Shown here: positions 1 through 5,080 of the stretch, one piece after another
Position numbering within the stretch: position 1 is the stretch's first letter
How the letters are laid out: each line of letters starts with the position of its first letter
Assembly: GCA_964480425.1 (NCBI GenBank)
Contig: CAYZPY010000152.1
Span: 1 to 5,766, forward strand
Direction: 5' to 3'
Length of the DNA stretch: 5,766 nucleotides
Source: CAYYMD01 sp964480425
GTDB lineage: Bacteria; Planctomycetota; Phycisphaerae; SM23-33
The notes under the pieces: generated by a model
Seen by the model: the letters and a program-made list of their open reading frames with translations, nothing else
What the model was told of the DNA's origin: nothing
The model's database searches: none
Made by a program: the position numbers and the translations under genes

Positions 1-557
1 ACGCCGAAACCGGGGTGACCACCATATCGCTGAGCGACGAGATGGACGCCGGAGACATATATCTCCAGCGCAGCACGGAAATCGGCGCCGAGGAAACCGC
101 CGAGGAACTGTCGCGGCGACTGGCGAGACTTGGCGCAGAGGCGCTCACGGAGACAATAGACACACTGGCCGACGGTCGGGCGCAAAAGCGCCCGCAAAAC
201 CATCGCGAAGCGACTTTCGCGCCCCGGCTGAAAAAATCCGACGGCGCGATAGACTTCACAGCCCCGGCGGTGCGGATTAAAAATCTCATCCACGGCACAT
301 GGCCCTGGCCTGGCGGACATGCGGTGCTTCTGCACGGCGAGGGCGGTCCGATTAATGTCATACTGGCCCGTGCGCGGGTGGCGGTGGGCGGCGACGACGG
401 CGAGCCCGGGCGGATTGATTCGGACATGAAGGTCTGCACCGGCGATGGCCGACTGGAAATACTGGAATTAAAACCGGCAGGGCGTAAGTTGATGTCCTGG
501 CGCGATTTTGTAAACGGATACAGGCCCCGAGACGGAGATAAATTCGTGTCGCCCTGA
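1..557 (+). CDS. fmt: Methionyl-tRNA formyltransferase, 3' part (5' end outside window)
   Basis: Transfers the formyl group of 10-formyl-tetrahydrofolate to Met-tRNAfMet in the cytoplasm, supplying the initiator tRNA. The reading frame is open from the first base (first full codon at 3), so the GTG at 15 is internal and not the start. About 184 residues are visible against roughly 310-320 for the family, so the N-terminal folate-binding half with the Asn/His catalytic residues is missing. The visible part begins with the family signature AETGVTT...MDAGD; the Asp of MDAGD (bases 45-47) corresponds to the conserved catalytic Asp of E. coli Fmt. A linker follows, then the C-terminal tRNA-binding domain with the typical FAPRLKKSDGAIDF and WPWPGG stretches and the closing GDG-LEILELKPAGRKLMSW segment. 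The TGA is at 555-557, and rsmB follows after 47 nt, a common pairing in bacteria. Identification is secure. Confidence 0.95.
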   Translation, partial: AETGVTTISLSDEMDAGDIYLQRSTEIGAEETAEELSRRLARLGAEALTETIDTLADGRAQKRPQNHREATFAPRLKKSDGAIDFTAPAVRIKNLIHGTWPWPGGHAVLLHGEGGPINVILARARVAVGGDDGEPGRIDSDMKVCTGDGRLEILELKPAGRKLMSWRDFVNGYRPRDGDKFVSP

Positions 558-604
558 AGCGAGAGTAACGTCCCATCGCCCGTCCGGGTCAAAAAGGAGC
601 AAGA

Positions 605-1981
605 ATGGATTTTAACGCCAGGGACATAGCGGTGTTGGCGCTGCGAGACAGGGCACACAACGTTTCCGCAAATCTGAACCGCCTGTTAGACGCCGGCGCG
701 CTGTCGTGCGCCGACAGGGCGCTGGCGTTCGAACTCGCGCTTGGCGTAATGCGCCGAAGGGGGACCCTGGAGGCGGTGCGGAAGGCGTTCTCACGCCAGC
801 CGGACAAGCACCTGCCCGGCTCGCTTAACGAGGTGATCCAGGTCGGACTGTACCAGATTCTGTTCCTCGACCGCGTGCCGGACTTTGCAACGGTGAACGA
901 GGCCGTCGACCAGGCCGGAAGGTTCCATCACAAGCGCCAGGGCAATTACGTAAACGGCGTGCTGCGGACGGTGGCCAGAAACGTGACGGAAGTCCATTCC
1001 GGCGAACCGCCCCTGCGACCGGATGTCATTCCCGCGCCGCCCGAAGGGTACAAAAAGTCGTCCTCGCCCGTATTTGCCGACCCGCGGGAGGATGAAGTTG
1101 GTTACGTCGCCGAAGCGTTCTCCCTGCCGGAAGTCCTTGCCCGACGGTGGATACAGAGATTCGGCGATTTGCGCCGCACCGCCGACATCGCCGCGCACGC
1201 CTGCTGCCGCCCGCCGCTTATCCTGAGGGTCAACCGCCTGACCAGCAGCGTTGAAGAGGTAATCCGGGCGCTGGATTCCGAAGGGATACCCGCCCGCAAG
1301 CACGCCAACGGCGACAGCGTCGTGCTGGACGCCGGCGTGGGATTCAGCCGGATCAACAAATTGCCGCTGTTCACCGGCGGACAGGTTCAGCCGCAGGACC
1401 CGACCGCCACCGGTGTTTGCCTCGCCGCCGAGGTCGAGGCGGGCATGAACGTGCTGGATTTCTGCGCCGCGCCCGGTACCAAGACGACGCACCTGGCCGA
1501 GCTCATGGGCAATACCGGCTCGATAACGGCAATGGATATACCGGACAAACTTCACCACGTGCGTGACAACTGCCGCCGCATGGGCATCGACATCGTAACG
1601 ACGCACCCTGCCGAGGGGGCGGGCGAACTGCCCGCCGAAGGTTTCGACAGGGTCATTGTGGACGCCCCGTGCAGCAATACCGGCGTGCTGGCGCGCAGAC
1701 CGGAAGCAAGGTGGCGATTCACCCAGGCTCGGCTGGGACGGATGGTTAACGATCAGAAATTTCTGCTCAAGGTCGCCGCCGGGTTCGTTAAGCCGGGGGG
1801 AATGTTGGTTTACAGCACGTGCAGTATCGAGCCGGAGGAAAACCATCGCGTGGCAGAATGGCTCAAACAGCAGCAACCCCGACTGGAGCCGGTGCGACGC
1901 GAGCAGGTGCTTCCGGTCGGGGCGGGCGACCCGACTCAATGGCGCGACGGCGGGTTTATCGCGGTGTTTCGCTCCAAATAG
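605..1981 (+). CDS. rsmB: 16S rRNA (cytosine-967-C5)-methyltransferase RsmB
   Basis: SAM-dependent enzyme that makes m5C967 in 16S rRNA. At 458 residues it is slightly longer than usual (about 430-450). Residues 1 to about 130 are the NusB-like RNA-binding domain. A linker rich in Pro and charged residues (about 135-165) accounts for the extra length. Next come an RsmB/NOP2 N1-type segment (LRVNRLTSS, 207-215) and the Rossmann methyltransferase fold. Visible motifs are SAM-binding motif I DFCAAPGTKT (285-294), motif IV DAPCS (353-357) with the release Cys356, and motif VI STCSIEPEEN with the nucleophile Cys406. The 50-residue spacing between the two cysteines equals that of E. coli RsmB (325/375). 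The ATG start is supported by AAGGAG at 594-599, five bases upstream. It lies between fmt and smpB in a probable operon. The NusB domain separates it from the other m5C enzymes RsmF and NOP2-like proteins. A long antisense frame opposite this gene is a coding shadow. Confidence 0.96.
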   Translation: MDFNARDIAVLALRDRAHNVSANLNRLLDAGALSCADRALAFELALGVMRRRGTLEAVRKAFSRQPDKHLPGSLNEVIQVGLYQILFLDRVPDFATVNEAVDQAGRFHHKRQGNYVNGVLRTVARNVTEVHSGEPPLRPDVIPAPPEGYKKSSSPVFADPREDEVGYVAEAFSLPEVLARRWIQRFGDLRRTADIAAHACCRPPLILRVNRLTSSVEEVIRALDSEGIPARKHANGDSVVLDAGVGFSRINKLPLFTGGQVQPQDPTATGVCLAAEVEAGMNVLDFCAAPGTKTTHLAELMGNTGSITAMDIPDKLHHVRDNCRRMGIDIVTTHPAEGAGELPAEGFDRVIVDAPCSNTGVLARRPEARWRFTQARLGRMVNDQKFLLKVAAGFVKPGGMLVYSTCSIEPEENHRVAEWLKQQQPRLEPVRREQVLPVGAGDPTQWRDGGFIAVFRSK

Positions 1982-1995
1982 GCGTTTGAGAAAAG

Positions 1996-2484
1996 ATGGC
2001 AAAGAAGAAAGACAACAAGCCGTCGCGTGCACCTCGAATCGTGAACCGCAAGGCCCGCCACGATTACGAGATACTTGAGGTGGTCGAATGCGGCCTGGAG
2101 CTGACCGGCACGGAAGTGAAGTCGCTTCGGGAGGGTCGGATGAAAATATCCGAGGCGTACGGGCGAATTTGCGACGAGCAGGTGTACCTGGTGGGCGCAC
2201 ACATATCGCCGTATCCCAACGCGTCCGAGGCGATGCAGCACGAACCGGACCGAGACCGCCGGCTGCTTCTGCACCGCAGGCAGATAAATAAGATCAAGTC
2301 CCACGTGCGTCAGAAGGGCAAGACGCTGATACCCACGTCGGTTTATTTCAAGCGCGGCTGGGCCAAGTGCGAACTCGCCCTTGCGGTGGGCAAAAGGCAA
2401 TACGACAAGCGCCAAGCGATAAAGGAAAAGGAAGAAAAGCGTCGGATAAAACGGGAAATTTCCAGGCGCCGCCGGCGGATATGA
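1996..2484 (+). CDS. smpB: SsrA-binding protein SmpB (trans-translation)
   Basis: Small basic protein that binds tmRNA and carries it into stalled ribosomes, mimicking the anticodon side of tRNA. At 162 residues it has the normal family length. The N-terminus is short and Lys-rich. The beta-barrel then begins with the hallmark ARHDYEILE (20-28) and the tmRNA-contacting LTGTEVKSLREG (36-47). Next come the YLVGAHISPYP segment and the RKxxINK-like basic helix (HRRQINKIK). The C-terminal tail (133-162) is very Arg/Lys-rich; such tails are unfolded in solution and form a helix in the mRNA channel. The usual GKRQYDKRQAIKE part is intact, and the extreme end is a run of five Arg. The SD is weak (TGAG about 5 nt before the ATG); the gene starts 14 nt after rsmB, so translational coupling is likely. 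No ssrA gene is recognisable in the window. Confidence 0.96.
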   Translation: MAKKKDNKPSRAPRIVNRKARHDYEILEVVECGLELTGTEVKSLREGRMKISEAYGRICDEQVYLVGAHISPYPNASEAMQHEPDRDRRLLLHRRQINKIKSHVRQKGKTLIPTSVYFKRGWAKCELALAVGKRQYDKRQAIKEKEEKRRIKREISRRRRRI

Positions 2485-2571
2485 TAATACGCAAAGGCAG
2501 CAGACCTCGCATTGTCGCCGCTCCGCCTGCGATTACCTCACCGGGTAGAGAACAGGCGTTTTGGTGCGATG

Positions 2572-2621
2572 TAAAAAAATTAAAATTTCCTGTTGTCAGC
2601 ATCGGCACGGCATGTAATAAT
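2572..2621 (+). promoter_or_regulatory. Candidate sigma70-type promoter with UP-like A-tract (P1 of the 68-residue ORF)
   Basis: TTGTCA at 2593-2598 is followed after 16 bases by TAATAA (2615-2620), or after 17 by AATAAT (2616-2621). A TG directly precedes the first -10 reading, as in an extended -10. Bases 2572-2588 are almost pure A/T (seven A, then TTAAAATTT), placed where an UP element would sit, just upstream of the -35. The predicted transcript would start near 2628 and have a leader of about 75 nt before the ATG at 2703. The patch stands out in an otherwise G+C-rich sequence. It is assigned by eye from E. coli consensus and has not been scored. Confidence 0.5.
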
Positions 2622-2643
2622 ATACAAGACATATCAGAGTAGT

Positions 2644-2673
2644 TTGAGAAAAATAAGAAGAGGCAAATATAGT
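2644..2673 (+). promoter_or_regulatory. Second candidate promoter (P2) upstream of the 68-residue ORF
   Basis: TTGAGA (2644-2649) and TATAGT (2668-2673) are separated by 18 bases, and transcription would begin near 2680. This would leave a leader of only about 20 nt that contains the SD at 2689. It could act in tandem with P1 or be a chance match in A/T-rich leader sequence; P1 has the better context. Confidence 0.3.
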
Positions 2674-2688
2674 ATGTTTTATCCTTTC

Positions 2689-2694
2689 AGGAGG
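2689..2694 (+). promoter_or_regulatory. Strong ribosome binding site of the 68-residue ORF
   Basis: AGGAGG is a full match to the anti-Shine-Dalgarno sequence, 8 nt before ATG 2703, and is the best SD in the window. It is the main argument that this short ORF is translated. The preceding bases TCCT (2682-2685) could pair with AGGA (2689-2692) across a 3-nt loop and partly mask the site, which may or may not matter in vivo. Confidence 0.65.
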
Positions 2695-2702
2695 TTGCGG
2701 GT

Positions 2703-2909
2703 ATGGCCAATACCGGTCTAAGTATTCGTATCTTCCGCCTGTGCAGTCTCAGATGCGACGATGAGTATGACGAGGACGGACAACTCGCCAAGGAAGAAAA
2801 CATCGAGCGCTATGCTGCTCGCGTTAATGCGGGTCAGCCCATCTTTGAGGCGGCGGATTCCACCAAAGCAGGAGGCAATGGCGGAAATGTAAACGACTAC
2901 CGCCGCTGA
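2703..2909 (+). CDS. Hypothetical small acidic protein, 68 residues
   Basis: I do not recognise this protein. Support for a real gene comes from a perfect AGGAGG 8 nt upstream and two candidate promoters in the preceding gap. It is also the only + strand frame between smpB and the next gene that has such signals. Visible parts are a short hydrophobic/basic start (LSIRIFRLCSLRC, residues 6-18) with a Cys-x3-Cys pair (14, 18), and an acidic run DDEYDEDG (19-26). A predicted helix around ENIERYAARVNAG (32-44) follows, ending in QPIFEA. The tail is Gly/Asn-rich and probably disordered (GGNGGNVND), ending in RR. There is no signal peptide or membrane segment. The Cys pair could bind metal only together with partners, since two Cys alone do not make a zinc finger. 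It is flanked by large non-coding gaps on both sides, so it is probably a single-gene transcript. The SD and promoters favour it being real, but no homology backs it. Confidence 0.6.
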   Translation: MANTGLSIRIFRLCSLRCDDEYDEDGQLAKEENIERYAARVNAGQPIFEAADSTKAGGNGGNVNDYRR

Positions 2910-2913
2910 TTGA

Positions 2914-3064
2914 AATCGCATTCTGGCGATTCGGGCGGACAGTCAGAAACGAGGTGAGGTTATCCGGCGTTGCGGATGCCGACAGCCGCAACAAGGGGGA
3001 GGTGTGTTTACTTTTCCATTCACGTTTGGCGTTCCACCTGCGGACTGTCGCCAAAAACCGAATC
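2914..3064 (+). other. Nested inverted repeats, candidate structured RNA (or small palindromic element)
   Basis: Several complementary segments are arranged concentrically. The outer helix is GATTCGG 2928-2934 with CCGAATC 3058-3064. The second is GACAGTC 2938-2944 with GACTGTC 3043-3049, optionally extended by GGC 2934-2936 with GCC 3050-3052 around a bulged G2937. The third is AGGTG 2952-2956 with CACCT 3035-3039. Inside is an independent hairpin, GTTGCGG 2969-2975 with CCGCAAC 2986-2992 (10-nt loop). Upstream, AATCGC 2914-2919 pairs with GCGATT 2926-2931, which overlaps the outer left arm. The two states are therefore mutually exclusive, as in regulatory RNA switches. The element lies wholly between the stop of the 68-residue ORF and the A+T-rich region before the exported-protein gene. 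It matches no riboswitch class I can recall by core motif. It could be a 3' structure of the small ORF transcript, a small RNA, a leader element or a MITE-like insertion. Pairing was judged by eye only. Confidence 0.35.
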
Positions 3065-3073
3065 AAGCCCTCG

Positions 3074-3148
3074 TTTTCAATTATTGATATGTATTTGCAT
3101 ATAAACTATTGCATCGTCGATTTTGATTTGACATACAGTAATCAGACC
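3074..3148 (+). promoter_or_regulatory. A+T-rich control region with imperfect palindrome upstream of the DUF6807 gene
   Basis: This stretch is strikingly A/T-rich compared with the genes around it. It contains ATATG (3087-3091), six bases, then CATAT (3098-3102), the core of a 16-bp imperfect palindrome centred near 3094 and shaped like a repressor operator. The hexamer TTGCAT occurs twice (3095-3100 and 3109-3114). Possible promoter hexamers are TATAAA at 3100-3105 and TTGACA at 3128-3133, but neither has a well-spaced partner, so no promoter can be placed exactly. There is no clear SD before the ATG at 3149. Confidence 0.3.
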
Positions 3149-4153
3149 ATGAGCAAATCGCGTCAATCGCGGCGGAAGTTTCTGCGGGGCGCGGCGGCTG
3201 GTGCGGTGATACTCGCCGGCGACCCGCTGGTCGGCGCCGGTTCACGCCCGGCGGTCAAAATCACCGAGACAAAAGACACGCTTGGTGTCGAAATTAACGG
3301 CCGCCTGTTCACCGCCTACAACTACAAAAATGTCCCCAAGCCGTATTTCTATCCGGTAATCGGACCGACCGGCGATGTGGTGGTGCGTCACTGGCCTATG
3401 AAAAAGGGCGCCAAATACGAGCAGCACGATCATGCCCACCATCGCTCGTGGTGGTTCGCGCACGAGCCGGTTAACGGACACGATTTCTGGACCGAGGGAA
3501 AGAAGTCGGGAAAAATTGTACACGACGAGTTCATCGAGGTCCGCTCGGGTGAGACCGGCGTAATCGCCTGCCGGAACAAATGGGTGTCCGCCGACAGGCG
3601 GATCGTGTGCACCGACACGCGCGAGCATGAATTTTCCGCCGTGGAAGACGGCATTTTCGCCGGGTTCCGAATCACCATCCACGCCTCGCATGGTGATGTG
3701 TTATTTGGCGACAGCAAGGAAGGAACGATGGCGATTCGCGTGGCGCCGCAGTTGCGGCTCAAGGGCAAGGTAGCGGCCGGACACATAATCAACAGCGAGG
3801 GCGTGTGCGACGGGGATGCCTGGGGCGCCAAGGCCGCCTGGTGCGACTACTGGGGCGAGATCGGGACAAAGACGGCGGGCATCGCGATTTTCGACCATCC
3901 CGACAATCTCCGCCATCCCACCGGGTGGCACGCGCGAAGTTACGGATTGTTCGCGGCCAATCCGTTCGGCGCGCACTATTTCCAGCAAGAACACAAAGGC
4001 GCCGGCGACTACCGTATCAAGACCGGCGAAAGTCTTGTGTTGAAATACGGATTTTATTTTCACGTCGGCTCGCCTGAACAGGCCGGCGTCGCCGAGCATT
4101 ATCAGCGTTACGCAAAACCGGATGACAGACGAAAGAAAAAACAATCACAATGA
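3149..4153 (+). CDS. Tat-exported DUF6807 ('PmoA' domain) family protein
   Basis: A 334-residue exported protein. The ATG at 3149 is chosen because it puts a textbook twin-arginine signal at the N-terminus: SRRKFLRG (7-14), then an Ala/Gly/Val/Leu h-region and a probable cleavage after VGA (about residue 30). The frame stays open back to a GTG at 2954, but that start would bury the signal behind 65 residues. The mature part shows the family's conserved blocks: PYFYPVIGPTG (65-75), the His-rich DHAHHRSWWFAHEPVNGHDFW (94-114), FDHPDN (248-253), then HPTGWHARSYGLFAANPFG (256-274). The clustered His/Asp residues suggest a catalytic or ligand-binding site. Pfam labels this family 'methane oxygenase PmoA'. 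I see no resemblance to the membrane subunit of particulate methane monooxygenase, and such proteins commonly occur in polysaccharide-degrading PVC and Bacteroidota bacteria. The substrate is unknown. The 3' end overlaps ispE by 32 nt. Confidence 0.85.
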   Translation: MSKSRQSRRKFLRGAAAGAVILAGDPLVGAGSRPAVKITETKDTLGVEINGRLFTAYNYKNVPKPYFYPVIGPTGDVVVRHWPMKKGAKYEQHDHAHHRSWWFAHEPVNGHDFWTEGKKSGKIVHDEFIEVRSGETGVIACRNKWVSADRRIVCTDTREHEFSAVEDGIFAGFRITIHASHGDVLFGDSKEGTMAIRVAPQLRLKGKVAAGHIINSEGVCDGDAWGAKAAWCDYWGEIGTKTAGIAIFDHPDNLRHPTGWHARSYGLFAANPFGAHYFQQEHKGAGDYRIKTGESLVLKYGFYFHVGSPEQAGVAEHYQRYAKPDDRRKKKQSQ

Positions 4154-5024
4154 ATATAATCCCGCCCTGTCCGGGCGGGGAGTTCTCCGCATCGAGGCGC
4201 CTGGAAAGCTGAACCTTGACCTGTTCGTCGGCCCCCGGGGCGATGACGGGTACCATCCCATAGATTCCGTTGCGGCGAAGGTCAACCTGTGCGACACCGT
4301 CGAACTGCGACTGCGCAACGACGGGCAAATAAATTTCTCCTGCCTCGGAGAGGACTGCGGTCCGGATGACAAAAACCTCGCTTACCTCGCCGCCTGCGCT
4401 ATTAAAGAGCAAAGGTGCGTTCCCGGCGCGGACGTTACGCTGCACAAGCACTTGCCTCCCGGCAGTGGTCTTGGTGGCGGCTCCTCGGATGCCGCTGCCG
4501 TGCTTAAAGGTTTGAACGATTTATGGCGCCTTAATCTCCCGGCGGGTGCCCTGTTCGAAATTGCCGTTTCGCTCGGCGCCGACGTGCCGTTTTTCCTCGG
4601 ATCCCCGTCATCGAGAATGACGGGGCGCGGGGAGAATATACAGTCAATTGACGTGCACAAGTTCTGCGTGGTGATTCACCTTCCGAAGTTTCAATGCGCC
4701 ACGGGGGAGGTTTACGCGGCGTTCGATTCTTTAAACTCGCCCGCGCGCCGTCGGGAGTATGACCTGGAGATATTCCGCCGCCCGCCGTCCTGTTGGCGGG
4801 ACCGACTGGTGAACGTCCTTGTGGGGGCGGCCCAGCACGTTTACCCTGTCCTTGGGGAACTGCGCGAGGAAATGTCCGATAGTCTCAAGATGCCGGTATG
4901 CCTCACGGGTAGCGGAAGCGGGTTGTTCGTTCTGTGCGACGACGAGCCCGATGCGGCGCGCGTTGCGGCTTCCATGCCTCCGCGAGTAAGCGACAGATGC
5001 GTCATAATGCGCTCGGGATGGTGA
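4122..5024 (+). CDS. ispE: 4-diphosphocytidyl-2-C-methyl-D-erythritol kinase (MEP pathway)
   Basis: GHMP-superfamily cytoplasmic kinase that phosphorylates the 2-hydroxyl of CDP-methylerythritol, the fourth dedicated step to IPP and DMAPP. It has 300 residues against a usual 280-300. Motif 1 is APGKLNLDL with Lys29 and Asn31; Gly replaces the usual Ala of PAKLNL. DGYHPIDS follows. The ATP-binding motif 2 is PPGSGLGGGSSDAA (112-125), the catalytic Asp154 lies in SLGADVPFF, and GRGE follows. Motif 3 is LTGSGSGLF (TGSGS 262-266). All key residues are present. ATG 4122 lies inside the 3' end of the preceding gene (32-nt overlap) with no clear SD. No other ATG, GTG or TTG lies in frame before motif 1, so coupled translation is likely. 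This start gives about 26 residues before motif 1, more than most homologues. Two perfect G+C-rich hairpins lie in the coding sequence (4161-4179, 4603-4625). A prenyl diphosphate synthase follows 56 nt downstream. Confidence 0.94.
   Translation: MTDERKNNHNEYNPALSGRGVLRIEAPGKLNLDLFVGPRGDDGYHPIDSVAAKVNLCDTVELRLRNDGQINFSCLGEDCGPDDKNLAYLAACAIKEQRCVPGADVTLHKHLPPGSGLGGGSSDAAAVLKGLNDLWRLNLPAGALFEIAVSLGADVPFFLGSPSSRMTGRGENIQSIDVHKFCVVIHLPKFQCATGEVYAAFDSLNSPARRREYDLEIFRRPPSCWRDRLVNVLVGAAQHVYPVLGELREEMSDSLKMPVCLTGSGSGLFVLCDDEPDAARVAASMPPRVSDRCVIMRSGW
4161..4179 (+). repeat. Perfect 7-bp G+C hairpin just after the upstream stop codon, inside the ispE start region
   Basis: CCCGCCC (4161-4167) and GGGCGGG (4173-4179) flank the 5-nt loop TGTCC. 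It begins 7 nt after the stop of the DUF6807 gene (4151-4153) and codes for part of the non-conserved N-terminal tail of IspE. No T-run follows on either strand, so it is not a standard intrinsic terminator. It may stabilise the upstream mRNA 3' end or damp ispE translation. Confidence 0.5.
4603..4625 (+). repeat. Perfect 9-bp inverted repeat within ispE
   Basis: CCCCGTCAT (4603-4611) and ATGACGGGG (4617-4625) enclose the loop CGAGA. It encodes IspE residues about 161-168, between the catalytic Asp154 loop and GRGE. There the protein reads GSPSSRMTGRGE where homologues usually have a Gly/Ala-rich GGGAALATGRGE-like segment of the same length. The repeat therefore changes sequence without adding residues. 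It has the look of a small REP-type palindrome, but no other copy is visible in the window. Confidence 0.6.
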
Positions 5025-5080
5025 TTGGAGCGGAATCTTTGGCCGGGGGATGTTTGATACCCGGGCGGCAGGGGGATATT

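Noticed and set aside
791..2200. 469-residue open frame on the minus strand opposite rsmB and the smpB start
   Set aside because: It lies antisense to a secure rsmB with all catalytic motifs, shows no recognisable domain, has low-complexity Arg/Pro/Gly composition and lacks an SD; it is a codon-bias shadow of G+C-rich coding DNA.
2468..2481. CCGCCGGCGG palindrome at the end of smpB as a terminator
   Set aside because: The palindrome has no room for a loop without breaking pairs, lies in the coding end, and is followed by ATATGATAAT rather than a T-run.
2367..2642. 91-residue + strand frame overlapping the smpB 3' end
   Set aside because: It begins deep inside smpB in another frame, has no SD, and its extension into the gap resembles no protein; the promoter P1 lies within it.
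1984..2652. GTTTGAGAAAA present before smpB (1984-1994) and in the small-ORF leader (2642-2652)
   Set aside because: It is only 11 nt and A-rich, occurs twice with no shared context, and is probably chance.
2485..2702. tmRNA (ssrA) next to smpB
   Set aside because: No tRNA-like T-arm, CCA end or tag-peptide reading frame could be found in the gap.
3004..3087. Possible 27-residue ORF behind GGGGGAGGTG
   Set aside because: The GTG is immediately adjacent to the SD-like bases with no proper spacing, and the sequence lies within the nested inverted repeats; nothing else supports translation.
3128..3133. Consensus TTGACA as the -35 of the DUF6807 gene
   Set aside because: A -10 at the normal distance would fall inside the coding sequence after ATG 3149, and nothing resembling one is there.
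2954..3148. Upstream GTG start for the DUF6807 gene, adding 65 residues
   Set aside because: It would place the twin-arginine signal internally, and the added sequence overlaps the inverted repeats and A+T-rich control region.
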